Positions 10,500-22,602 of a DNA stretch of 64,000 nt are shown here, piece after piece. The DNA lies in assembly GCF_016801865.2 (NCBI RefSeq), contig NC_068938.1, positions 6,055,601 to 6,119,600 on the forward strand. The letters are read 5' to 3'. This stretch comes from Culex pipiens pallens. Its lineage: Eukaryota; Arthropoda; Insecta; Diptera; Culicidae. The position numbers and the translations under genes are program-made. A model generated the notes under the pieces. That model did not search any database. It had not been told where the DNA came from and worked only from the letters and a program-made list of their open reading frames with translations. How positions within the stretch are numbered: the first letter of the stretch is position 1; each line of letters opens with the position of its first letter.

Positions 10500-12830
10500 C
10501 AATATTTCAATAGTTTAATATTTAAATATTTTAAAATTTAAATATTTAAATATTTAAATATTTAAATATTTTAAAATTTAAATATTTAAATATTTAAATA
10601 TTTAAATATTTAAATATTTTAATATTTAAATATTTAAATATTTAAATATTTAAATATTTTAATATTTTAATATTTTAATATTTTAATATTTTAATATTTT
10701 AATATTTTAATATTTTAATATTTTAATATTTTAATATTTTAATATTTTAATATTTTAATATTTTAATATTTTAATATTTTAATATTTTAATATTTTAATA
10801 TTTTAATATTTTAATATTTTAATATTTTAATATTTTAATATTTTAATATTTTAATATTTTAATATTTTAATATTTTAATATTTTAATATTTTAATATTTT
10901 AATATTTTAATATTTTAATATTTTAATATTTTAATATTTTAATATTTTAATATTTTAATATTTTAATATTTTAATATTTTAATATTTTAATATTTTAATA
11001 TTTTAATATTTTAATATTTTAATATTTTAATATTTTAATATTTTAATATTTTAATATTTTAATATTTTAATATTTTAATATTTTAATATTTTATTATTTT
11101 AATATTTTAATATTTTAATATTTTAATATTTTAATATTTTAATATTTTATTATTTTAATATTTTAATATTTTAATATTTTAATATTTTAATATTTTAATA
11201 TTTTAATATTTTAATATTTTAATATTTTAATATTTTAATATTTTAATATTTTAATATTTTAATATTTTAATATTTTAATATTTTAATATTTTAATATTTT
11301 AATATTTTAATATTTTAATATTTTAATATTTTAATATTTTAAAATTTTAATATTTTATTTTTTTAATATTTTAATATTTTAATATTTTAATATTTTAATA
11401 TTTTAATATTTTAATATTTTAATATTTCAATATTTTAATATTTTAATATTTTAATATTTTAATATTTTAATATTTTAATATTTTAATATTTTAATATTTT
11501 AATATTTTAATATTTTAATATTTTAATATTTTAATATTTTAATATTTTAATATTTTAATATTTTAATATTTTAATATTTTAATATTTTAATATTTTAATA
11601 TTTTAATATTTTAATATTTTAATATTTTAATATTTTAATATTTTAATATTTTAATATTTGAATATTTTAATATTTTAATATTTTAATATTTTAATATTTT
11701 AATATTTTAATATTTTAATATTTTAATATTTTAATATTTTAATATTTTAATATTTTAATATTTTAATATTTTAATATTTTAATATTTTAATATTTTAATA
11801 TTTTAATATTTTAATATTTTAATATTTTAATATTTTAATATTTTAATATTTTAATATTTAATATTTTAATATTTTAATATTTTAATATTTTAATATTTTA
11901 ATATTTTAATATTTTAATATTTTAATATTTTATTATTTTAATATTTTAATATTTTAATATTTTAATATTTTAATATTTTAATATTTTAATATTTTAATAT
12001 TTTAATATTTTAATATTTTAATATTTTAATATTTTAATATTTTAATATTTTAATATTTTAATATTTTAATATTTTAATATTTTAATATTTTAAAATTTTA
12101 ATATTTTATTTTTTTAATTTTTTAATATTTTAATATTTTAATATTTTTAATATTTTAATATTTTAATATTTTAATATTTTAATATTTCAATATTTTAATA
12201 TTTTAATATTTTAATATTTTAATATTTTAATATTTTAATATTTTAATATTTTAATATTTTAATATTTTAATATTTTAATATTTTAATATTTTAATATTTT
12301 AATATTTTAATATTTTAATATTTTAATATTTTAATATTTTAATATTTTAATATTTTAATATTTTAATATTTTAATATTTTAATATTTTAATATTTTAATA
12401 TTTTAATATTTTAATATTTTAATATTTTAATATTTTAATATTTTAATATTTGAATATTTTAATATTTTAATATTTTAATATTTTAATATTTTAATATTTT
12501 AATGTTTTAATATTTTAATATTTTAATATTTTAATATTTTAATATTTTAATATTTTAATATTTTAATATTTTAATATTTAAATATTTTAATATTTTTATG
12601 TTTTAATATTTTACTATTTTAATATTTTAAGATTTTAATATTTTGATATTTTCATATTTTAAAATTTCAATATTTTAATATTTTAATATTTTAATATTTT
12701 AATATTTTAATATTTTAATATTTTAATATTTTAATATTTTAATATTTTAATATTTTAATATTTTAATATTTTAATATTTCAATATTTTAATATTTTAATA
12801 TTTTAATATTTTGATATTTCAATATTTTAA
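10500..12830. repeat. (AATATTTT)n 8-mer array, 2.3 kb
   Basis: Nearly pure A/T 8-bp units, irregular at both ends. Rare variants form a larger-scale repeat: AAAATTTTAATATTTTATT occurs near 11340 and 12093, AATATTTCAATA near 11424 and 12185, AATATTTGAATA near 11656 and 12447. This points to duplication of a segment of about 0.75-0.8 kb. Confidence 0.95.
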
Positions 12831-12835
12831 TTTTT

Positions 12836-12955
12836 AAATTAGGTATTTTCCAAGAGCTATGCAGGCAGACGAAAAACAAAATTTTAAATGATATTAATAT
12901 TTTTATTTACATAAAACACAACTTTTGCATAAATGTATTTACCTAAAATAAATAT
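12836..12955. repeat. Direct-repeat block flanking the AT array (right copy)
   Basis: AAATTAGGTATTTTCCAAG... through CATAAATGTATTTACCTAAA, diverged from 10254-10375 at roughly one base in six by eye. About 200 bp of AT-rich sequence follows before the pyrimidine tract. Confidence 0.75.
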
Positions 12956-13164
12956 TTAATGATTTGAATATTTCAACATTCTTATTTGTATAATATTATT
13001 TAATATGTTAGTTCTTTAATATTTCAATATTTATTTATTTTAAATATCTTTTATTTTTTTAATATTTTAATATTTTTACAACTTCAACATTTTAATCTTT
13101 AAATATTTGGAATTGTAGAATAAAAGATTTTTTGGAGTTTTATAATGTTTGGAATTAGAGATTT

Positions 13165-13785
13165 TTAAAATTTTCTCTCTCTCCCCTCTCTTTCTATTTT
13201 CTCGCTCTTCCTGTTCCCTGCTATCTCTCTCTTCCCTTCCTCTCAATTCAACTTTTTCTCTTTCTCTCCTACCCTCTCTCCCTTTCTTTCTCTCCCATAT
13301 TTTCTCACCTCTCTCTTTCCCACTTTCTCTCTACCTCTCCTACTCTCTCTCCCTCTCCTATTATCTCTCTCCCTCTCCTACTATCTCTCTCCCTCTCCTA
13401 CTATCTCTCCCTCTCCTACTATCTCTCCCTCTCCTACTATCTCTCCTACTCCTACTCTCTCTCCAACTATATCTCTTATCTCTCTCTTTCTTCATCTTTG
13501 CCCCTCTCACTCCCACTTTCTCTCTCTCTTACTTTCTATCTTTCTCTTCCTCTACCCTCACCCTATCTCTCTCCCACATTTTCTTTCGCTCTTCTCCTCC
13601 AGCCTTCTCTCACAAACTCCCCCTTTCTCTCCCTTTTCTACTTTCTCTCTCCCTTTCCCATTTTCGCTCTCTTTCACTCCCTCTTCTCTCCCACTTTTTC
13701 TCTCCCTCTCCTCTTCTCTCTCCCACTTTCTCTTTCTTTCTCTCTTTCTCTTCGTCTAGCCCCACCCACTCACTTTCAGCCTCTC
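13165..13785. repeat. Polypyrimidine (CT-rich) tract, ~600 bp
   Basis: Almost pure C/T on this strand with CTCTCTCCCTCTCCTACTAT units repeated near 13340-13450. It yields a Leu/Ser/Pro-rich open frame that I reject as a gene. Such tracts can form triplex (H-DNA) structures. Confidence 0.9.
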
Positions 13786-13796
13786 ATACACACACG

Positions 13797-13831
<35 letters not shown>

Positions 13832-13835
13832 ACAC
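13786..13835. repeat. (CA)n microsatellite
   Basis: About 20 CA dinucleotides with one CGAG interruption, directly downstream of the polypyrimidine tract. Confidence 0.9.
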
Positions 13836-14485
13836 TTTCACAAACGCATACATACACACACCCGCAACGTCCAACCAAATCACAAAAAGATAAAAATTGG
13901 TTCGTTAAACTCAAACTCGATACAATTTTTCATTCACACAATCGCCACGGTCGCACAATCCCCACGGTTGGGGTCCGTTTATACTTCCCCTTTCCAGCTC
14001 TTCCGCAAATATCCGTCCCGAGATCCGTCCTCCAGAGCACGAGAGGGAAGAGGCGGCTTTTTTAATTCCGCCGGGAGTTGAAGGTTCCGTCCTCCTCCTC
14101 CTCCTCTTCCACAAGCACGCGAGCCACACTTCCTCTAACAAGGATGCTCCGGGTTCCGTTCTCCGTGCAGAACCGGAGAACCACTTTTCTTCCTGCACAA
14201 AACTTACCTTGCCAAAGTTCCTAAGTTTTCAGCAGCACTGCGGAACACCAACTCACAGCCACGAAATTATTTTGTTTTGACTTGTCAAAACGTGAATCGC
14301 AATTTTAGAACTAAAAAAAATACTAAAATTTAGGAATTTTTAAGAAGTACTTCAGTGTTCTAAAAAAATCCTAAATTTTAGGAAGAAAAAAATACTAATT
14401 TTTAGGTATAATTTGACAAGCTAGAACATAAGTTCAAAAAATACTAAAAATTAGGAATTTATACCTAATGTCCGTTTTGCGTGTA

Positions 14486-15774
14486 TCGCATTGCTAGTAA
14501 CACTCGCGTTGCTAATTTGCTACATTGAAATAAACTTTTTTTTGCCTCAACTGAACACTAAACCGTCACTTTCTCCCCCCTATTTATTAGCAATCATCGC
14601 CCAATCGCGCTCGTGTTATTTTCCAATCAATTAATAAAAACATCATTAACCCTGGGCAGATTGGAAATTAGCAACGCGAAGGAACGCGCGAGCGCGAGAT
14701 GCATAGTGATGCAATCAGCAGGTCGTAGTAGGCTAATCAGTAATCGCCGGGTTGCCAGCTACACTGAAACTACGTTGGTTTGTGACACCCTTTTAGTTTG
14801 ACAGTTACTTTTCAAACTAAAAAAATAGAACTCTCACTTTTCACTACCAAAACATAGAACTGTCAAAACTTTGATTTGACAAGTTTGCATGCAAATTTTC
14901 TCGCAGTGGAATACCACCTTAAGTGGTGTGTAAGTAATGTGGTTGTCAAACTACTAGGGTTTCACAGTACTACAAAAAATCGTAGCAGGCGTGCGAAATA
15001 TCTGTCAGACTGCTTGGAATTCTGCAGGCACAGCCTGCTCTGGGTCGGGCCTGCCGTAGCCTACTAATTGGGGTTAAATTGGATCGTGACTTTTTTGCCC
15101 GAGCGATTTGTTGGGGGTGGCTTCTTTGAGGAAGGTGCTTTTTTGCGACGAAAAAGTACTAATTAGGCTTTTTTTTGTAGATTTATACCGTGAAAACGTC
15201 AAAGAAGACGAAGTCGTCAGATGAAACGTAAAAAAATGGCAAATTTCACGCCCGTTTTCGCAACAATCGCGCACGAAATCACAAATTTTACGCAATTAGA
15301 CACATTCGCCGTGGTCGCAAGATTTGCCCTTCTAACCTCCTCAAGCAATTCCAAAAACAATTCAATCATTCTAATTTATTCCCCCGCGAGCTATTAATAA
15401 CTGCGCCGCGAGAGAGAGAGCGATAGATATCCGCTCCGAAAGAAACCGAATTCCGATACGCCCTTTCAGAATTCCAAGCCCCTCTCCAGCAGGCGAGTTG
15501 TTGGTCGGTAGCAACGAGAGACATATTGGATTACGACCGATGGTTGTCAACTTGAAGAATTTATTAATTTGTACGAAATATATTCTCGGCGCTCTTGTCT
15601 TGCGGAGCACAAGCTCCGGCGATGTGAAACTTGAAAACAATAAGTCAGAACGAGCGCTTGAGAGATAGAATTCTGGGTTTGTTTTGGGGGTAAATGTTGC
15701 TGACTTTATGTTTGCTTAAAAAGTTTGCTAAAATTCATGATTTCATCGAAAAAAAAGACTCTTAACAAATTTAG
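14486..15774. other. Non-coding, nothing recognised
   Basis: Mixed-composition DNA between the composite element and the next array. Short open frames (14613, 14876, 15371 minus) have no recognisable features. Confidence 0.45.
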
Positions 15775-15850
15775 ACCAACTCTGATAGGCCCTTTTTAAA
15801 TCGTGTTCGAATTAAAGATTTGACAGACGCAGTGTTGCCAGTTTTATAAT
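15775..15850. repeat. Direct repeat left of the (AATTTTGAC)n array
   Basis: CTCTGATAGGCCCTTTTTAA, then a GATTTGACAGACGCAGTGTTGCCAG core, is repeated in diverged form at 17513-17588 on the other side of the array, in the same orientation. Confidence 0.8.
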
Positions 15851-15899
15851 TTATTTCTCAGAAATAAAATTAGAAAAAAATTGTAAATGATGTAAATTT

Positions 15900-17325
15900 T
15901 GACTTTTTAACAATTTTGAGAATTTTGACAAATTTGTCAATTTTGACAATTTTGACAATTTTGACAAATTAGAAAATTTTGACAATTTTAACAATTTTGA
16001 CAATTTCGACAATTTTTACCATTTTGACAATTTTGACAATTTTGACAATTTTGACAATTTTGACAATTTTGACAATTTTGACAATTTTGACAATTTTGAC
16101 AATTTTGACAATTTTGACAATTTTGACAATTTTGACAATTTTGACAATTTTGACAATTTTGACAATTATGACAATTTTGACAATTTTGACAATTTTGACA
16201 ATTTTGACAATTTTGGCAATTTTGACAATTTTGACAATTTTGACAATTTTGACAATTTTGACAATTTTGACAATTTTGACAATTTTGACAATTTTGACAA
16301 TTTTGACAATTTTGACAATTTTGACAATTTCGACAATTTTGCCAATTTTGCCAATTTTGACAATTTTGACAATTTTGACAATTTTGACAATTTTGACAAT
16401 TTTGACAATTTTGACAATTTTGACAATTTTGACAATTTTGACAATTTTGACAATTTTGACAATTTTGACAATTTTGACAATTTTGACAATTTTGACAATT
16501 TTGACAATTTTGACAATTTTGACAATTTTGACAATTTTGACAATTTTGACAATTTTGACAATTTTGTCAATTTTGTCAATTTTGACAATTTTGTCAATTT
16601 TGACAATTTTGACAATTTTGACAATTTTGAAAATTTTGAAAATTTTGAAAATTTTGGCAATTTTGACAATTTTGACAATTTTGACAATTTTGACAATTTT
16701 GACAATTTTGACAATTTTGACAATTTTGACAATTTTGACAATTTTGACAATTTTGACAATTTTGACAATTTTGACAATTTTGACAATTTTGACAATTTTG
16801 ACAATTTTGACAATTTTGACAATTTTGACAATTTTGACAATTTTGACAATTTTGACAATTTTGACAATTTTGACAATTTTGACAATTTTGTCAATTTTGT
16901 CAATTTTGTCAATTTTGTCAATTTTGTCAATTTTGACAATTTTGACAATTTTGACAATTTTGAAAATTTTGAAAATTTTGAAAATTTTGGCAATTTTGAC
17001 AATTTTGACAATTTTGACAATTTTGACAATTTGGACAATTTGGACAATTTTGAAAATTTTGACAATTTTGACAATTTTGACAATTTTGACAATTTTGTCA
17101 ATTTTGACAATTTTGACAATTTTGACAATTTGGACAATTTGGACAATTTTGACAATTTTGACAATTTTGACAATTTTGACAATTTTGACAATTTTGACAA
17201 TTTTGACAATTTTGACAATTTTGACAATTTTGACAATTTTGACAATTTTGACAATTTTGCCAATTTTGCCAATTTTGCCAATTTTGCCAATTTTGACAAT
17301 TTTGCCAATTTTGACAATTTTGAAT
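15900..17325. repeat. (AATTTTGAC)n 9-mer array, 1.4 kb, with 342-bp higher-order copy
   Basis: About 155 units, the reverse complement of the unit at 6065-7440. Variants cluster in runs: AATTTTGTC five times near 16888-16925, AATTTTGCC near 17255-17290. A distinctive block of three AATTTTGAA units followed by AATTTTGGC occurs near 16629 and again near 16971, about 342 bp (38 units) apart. It is open in several frames on both strands but not coding. Confidence 0.97.
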
Positions 17326-17512
17326 TTTTTTTAAATTTTACCAGCTTTTTTTTATAAAGTTTATAAATTTTCTTTATCTAGATTTTCTTAATTTTATTTA
17401 TTTTCTATTGTTTTCTATTTTATAATTGTTATATTTTAAAGTTTAAAATCATGATTTCACAAATTTGGAACACTTGACAGTTGGCAGTGCTGCTAGCTCT
17501 GCAATTTAAAAA

Positions 17513-17588
17513 AAACTCTGATAAGCCCTTTCAAAACCGCGTACAAATCGAGGATTTGACAGATGCAGTGTTGCCAGTTTCGTTTTTT
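17513..17588. repeat. Direct repeat right of the (AATTTTGAC)n array
   Basis: CTCTGATAAGCCCTTTCAAA ... GATTTGACAGATGCAGTGTTGCCAG matches 15775-15850 with scattered differences. Confidence 0.8.
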
Positions 17589-19226
17589 TCTCAATAAATG
17601 ATAATTTGATCGAATAAAGGGCTAACTCAGCTAGAATTACGCTGACAAGACAAATTTCGACATAAACAAAGGGCATAAGAGTGGTTGAACGCGTCAGTCG
17701 CCTTGAAAGTATGCTAAATATGTTCTATGCTTGAGTGAGAGAGAGAATAAATAAGAGATAGTGGAGCGCGTGTAACCTAATCTTGCGGCATTTTTGAGTG
17801 TTCCTTGTTTTGCTGAGTTGGGAAGATAAACTGCGGCTTGAGTGGATTAGTGGCGCGGGGTACATTGACACACATTTTTGTCAAATTGGCGTGTCGACAT
17901 TGGCTGGAATTTGTTGTTTTGGATGAGGAGGAGGTCGGTTTCGGTTGTTTTTCGCCTCTCAAAAGTAATAAATTTCGGCAAACTTTCCAAAAATTCCGCA
18001 AAACCCCACTCCATTTTGGATCGTTAGCATGCGCCCGGGTTGTCAATTAGCAAATCGCTCTCTCGAAAACTCGAAAATATTTACCCCGACAAATCCCGCT
18101 AACCGCGCGAAGCCCACATCAATAATGTGCGAAAATCGCCGACTCGGCAAACATCCATTAGTCCGGTGTGCGAAGCAAAATAGCCAATCTGTCCTGCTCA
18201 CAAAACATAAACATTAAAATCAATTTTCACCACAACAAACAAACCCGGTTCGTGCGTGTATGCGTTGCACTTGAAAACAAAGCAGGCCATTACGCAGAGC
18301 GAAAAAAAAAAGATGACGGCGCGGACGCCATTAATTGTCGGCTTAGCCTACTATTATCGACTCCCTAATGATTGCTATTATGATTTATGACCCGCGCGCA
18401 ATCCCTTCATCATTAACTTGCGAGCGCCAACAGCTGTTCGAAAAAAAGTCGGTGGGCTTGGCAACACTGCGAAGAATCGGCGCAGTTGGCGCGGGTGTGT
18501 GGATGACATTAGTTCAAGGTGAACTAGATCAATTCCTGGTGGGGCCCAAATATGGCGCGACACGATGGGTCCACAACTCTTTCGGATCTCTTTGGGTACT
18601 TGGATGGGCGCGCACAGCGCGATCGCGATCGCGCTAACTGAAACGTCAAACGGGAATACGGCGCTAATGGACGCAGGAGAGCTGTTTTTGACGCGGTTGA
18701 TTTACATATAACAAGAGTAAATATTTTTTTTAACGATCTTGTTTGATCAAGTGGTCCCGCGCAAATGCGATTTTTCGATGTTTGTGCGCCAAGGTTGGTA
18801 ACATAACCTCAAACAGAGCGTTATTACCTGTCAGAATTCTCACTGGGGTGACATTTTTTTTGCTGTTTACACTCTTAAGCGATTTGCGACATTTGCAATT
18901 GTTGCCGAGTTCGAACCTGTTTCTTATTTCCGATCGCAGCACTCTCTGGTGGCACGCAGCGTTGAATTGAGCTGTCAGCTCTGGTTAGCCGAGTTGACAG
19001 TTGGTCGCATTGAGTGGCCTACTGCGATCATCAAGATGAATTGGGTGGGGTGTGCGTTTAGTGCGAGCTTTCAGCGCCGCCGCACGCTAGATCGCGTTGG
19101 AAACGAGCTGACAGCTCGCGAGCGCCGACTTGGATGAATGGTTGCGTTCAATCGATTGATTAACTCGGTCACCACTAGATTAGCGGGAATTGACTTCTCG
19201 GAAGCCCGCATAATCAAAAACCATCG
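17589..19226. other. Non-coding, nothing recognised
   Basis: Several short open frames on both strands without family resemblance. GATCGCGATCGCG near 18620 repeats the CGATCG theme seen at 1890-2590. Confidence 0.45.
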
Positions 19227-20622
19227 GGGGAATAGTCCAAACTATATTACTACTAAAAGAGATGTAGTTACCACATACTTAACCATTATCATATAGTTAC
19301 GGCACTATACAAAACCATAACGAAACTGATCGTCAAATGATGACGTTTTTATTGAAGTAAATCTAATGATTCTAACTATTTTTGAACTATTTGGGGTACA
19401 ATAACCTTACACTAAACAGTTCGGATTGTTTAGACAACGTGACTCAACGAAAAAATGTACAAGTCCAAATAGTTCAAACAATTTATCAACTTTATTGAGA
19501 ACAATATAGCAAAATTCCACAGATTTTAGATTTTTATAGTCAGAACCTGTAAGAACTAAAAACCTACTATAAATGCTATAGTAGAACACAATTGATGGCG
19601 GCCACATTTTTTTCGATAAGTTTGTATAATCCAAATAATTTGTCAACTTACATGAAGTAAAATTACTATACACCATACTATTTTGAATTAAAAATTTCTA
19701 TAAGTCCAAATAGTTCAAACAATATTTCAACAGTATGGAGTACAATTACAGTTTGTTATATAATCCAACTATATGTTAAACGATTGGTACAAAAATTTCA
19801 ACTTTTATCAAGTAAATTGATCACAGTCGATTCCTCTGGATGATAGAGAACCTTCAACACCCCCACTTCTCCTCAGATTATCAGAAAACTCCCCAAAAGA
19901 AGAAAAATGTTACGAGGGCTCATGAAATTGACTTTCACTATTCCAGAAAAAGTAGGCATGCTGTTCTTACCATACACCAAAAATATGTGTACTACATGGT
20001 AGACTATTACTGTTCACTATAAAATGAGTCAATTGTTTGGACTACTTGGACTTATCGAAAAATACTTGCCCCCGAGCTTGCTCCCTTCTAACACAACATG
20101 TCACCAAAACCACTGAAAAACCACCAACAGATATAGATCAATCGGATAAGGCGGCAGCAGTTCGGCAGCAACGTAAATAACATCACATATAATGGCGGTA
20201 AACATTCACCAACTATCGATAGAACTTAAAAATCAAATTTGATTATATCCGAAGTAGTTATCACAACAATTGTAGGGTTCATTTTTGCGGTCTTTTTTAA
20301 AGTGTCGGCAAAGTAGTGTCGGTAAAGTAGTTTTTCAGAAACTATATAGGGAATAGTCAATTTTTTGGGCAATGACTATTTGACGTAAAATCCAAGTTTA
20401 TAAAAATATTTACATATGTATGAAAACCTCATATAGTTTTCTGCCTAACAACTAATTTCTCATATAGTAAAATCGACCAAAACTATTTTGGGAATGGAAT
20501 TAATGGTTTGATATATCGTACATATATAGTTGGGTTACAATTTAATGAATAGTAGAGACCATTTGATAAATAGTTGAGTAACTATTTGTCATAAAGTAGT
20601 TATATAGTTCATGACTATGCGG
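19227..20622. mobile_element. Diverged DNA element with AATAGTCC...ACTATAT termini
   Basis: The left end GGAATAGTCCAAACTATATT and the right end, read in reverse as GCATAGTCATGAACTATATA, form an imperfect inverted pair of about 28 bp. The interior repeats GTCCAAATAGTTCAAAC-type text (for example 19462 and 19702). No transposase is visible. The boundaries are approximate. Confidence 0.5.
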
Positions 20623-21937
20623 GAGGTCACCGCGCAAGTGCTAATTTGGACGTTTTCTCCAATTTGTGTTTACTGACGTCCAAGGTACGTGCAATTATAG
20701 GTCGGGAAATTGGACACCGCGCGGTCAGCGGCGGCAATTACACGCAAATAATAGCTGCACGAAAGTCAAATAACAGTTGATTTATGTGGTGCACTCTCCC
20801 TATCATTTAATCGCACATGTGCAGCCGATCTTTACATCCAATAAGACTCGTTAGAGCCCCGCATTAAGTGGATGTGGGCCGCGACGACGGTCCACTTTTG
20901 TTTACTTGTAATTAATCGCATTCACACAAAAATTTACGAGCTTTCGACCGAATCAGCCCTGGGGCTACCGACCGCCATAAATCTCTGAGCTGCTCCTAAT
21001 AATTGCTTTGACCATTTTGGGAGAACCTGCGCCACCGTTTGACAGTTGGGCCGATTTGTGGTTGATAAGCCGGCCTAAGTTGGCCATGCCCGGCGGCAAG
21101 GATTAGCTAATCCATCAGCGCGTAGCGCCAAGGTCGCCCAAAAACCGACCAACAAGCCTCAAATAATGAGCCTAAATTGGACGGACTCGCTGATGGATTG
21201 ACATCGACGCTCGAATTGACAGCATTGATTAGGTGACAGAGCTTGACAGAGTTTGACAGAGTTGACAGACCGCCGCTTCCCACTTTTGTTGCACAACACA
21301 ACAGAAACCTTCTCACAGCGCTCGTTTGCATCGACAATGGCGATGTAACACTGCGACGCCTCTTCTTTTTCGGCATAATTTCACCTTCACTGAATTAATC
21401 TTACCGGCACAATAATAACAGACTCACTTTTCTCCATAACAATACGAGCCGCCGCCGTCGCCGCGGCGAGCTGTCACTCTCTGTCATTGACACGCGGTTG
21501 CACCCGCCAGACTGCTGCGATGCAGTTGTTTACTCACAAAACGGTATTTCCATGGAAACTTGGATCGCGTAAATGTCATGCGGCAGGGTTGCCAACTTTG
21601 TTTACTCACCTCCAAGTTGTAGCCCAATTTCTCGGAAACTGATAAGATTAATCCTAAAACAAACTTTTTGGCGTCAGATAGAGGTGTGGGGGCGTCGAGG
21701 GGTCCAAATCAAAACAATAACATCTCGAGCAGGTTCAAGCGTGTTGCTCTTTTCGCGCCAAGATAAATATAAACGGCTGGGATTAAGCCGTGCCCACGGG
21801 CACAAACCAGACACCTCGGAGGCGACCCCGGATTAGAGTCGTGTGGTTTTTGAGGTTAGGAACTTTTTTTTCTTTCTCAAGTGTTGTTTGTAACAACATT
21901 TGGCGCAATTTGTAGCTGGGGGTGAAAAGTTTCTTTT
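20623..21937. other. Non-coding, nothing recognised
   Basis: GC-mixed DNA with short runs such as three near-adjacent TTGACAGAG copies at 21242-21268. No gene supported. Confidence 0.45.
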
Positions 21938-22598
21938 TGCCTTCCTCACTTTACAGAGGAAAGGCTATAAAATCACTCGAAAAACGAACTTTTTAATTAG
22001 ACCTCCTAGACCTACCTTCATTTATACATATCGACTCAGAATCACCAGCTGAACAAATGTCTGTGTGTTTGGCTGTATGTAGACATGTGTACCAAATCAA
22101 TGTCACTGGGATATCTTGTCACAGGCTCAACCGATTTTAGCCGGAATGGTTTTAATCGATCCGTCTTAACGTCCCCTAAGTTGCTATTTAAATTTATGCA
22201 GTTTTCTCATGTATTTAAAAAGTTATGTTAAAAAAACTGTTTCATATTAAATTAAAATTATGGTAAAAAGGGTGGTCTTTTCATGAAACCCTCACATGTT
22301 ATATATTTTTAGAAAGCATATGAGAAGACCTTTCTTGTGGATTAAGAACTTTCAAGATCTGACTTACCTATCGAAAATTATAAGCAGTTTAAAAAATGGT
22401 CCGAATTTACATAACCTCAAATGGTCCCGTCTGGTCGCCACGAAAAAAGCCTTGTAGAGTCTGTAGGAAGTCTGTTTTTTTTACTCGTCACTTATTTTTA
22501 TTAGGACCCCTTAGATGCTGCGATCACGTTAGTGGAGATCCATAAACCATGTGGACACTTTAGGGGATTGTAATCACTTTTTAAATGAGAGGAAGGCA
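21938..22598. mobile_element. TGCCTTCCTC-terminus MITE-like element
   Basis: TGCCTTCCTC (21938-21947) and its reverse complement GAGGAAGGCA (22589-22598) bound AT-rich DNA with text I recognise as a common culicine repeat (GAGGAAAGGCTATAAAATCAC). A fragment resembling the 41222-41395 element (ATCCATAAACC, GTGGACACTTT) sits near its right end. A further right terminus of the family is at 55163-55172. Confidence 0.6.
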
Positions 22599-22602
22599 CC
22601 AA

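Larger units (their letters stand above)
8304..14483. mobile_element. Composite 6.2-kb TIR element carrying a satellite, AT array and polypyrimidine tract
   Basis: The left terminus beginning CACGCAAAACGGACATTAGG (from 8304) is matched perfectly in reverse for 40 bp at the right terminus ending at 14483. TA dinucleotides flank both ends (8302-8303, 14484-14485). Both subterminal regions share TTAGGTATAAT and TTAGGAATTT motifs. The interior contains no transposase-like frame. Order inside: hairpin, 108-bp satellite, a ~110-bp block, 8-mer AT array, a diverged second copy of that block, polypyrimidine tract, CA repeat, and about 450 bp of unique DNA. I infer a non-autonomous Tc1/mariner-like element that captured or expanded tandem repeats. 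Confidence 0.65.

Noticed and set aside
13149..14081. 310-codon Leu/Ser/Pro-rich frame resembling a membrane protein
   Set aside because: It is the translation of a polypyrimidine tract plus a CA microsatellite, inside a TIR element, with no conserved domain.
15979..17334. 451-codon Thr-Ile-Leu frame and its 383-codon antisense partner
   Set aside because: Artefact of the (AATTTTGAC)n array; length is a consequence of the 9-bp period.
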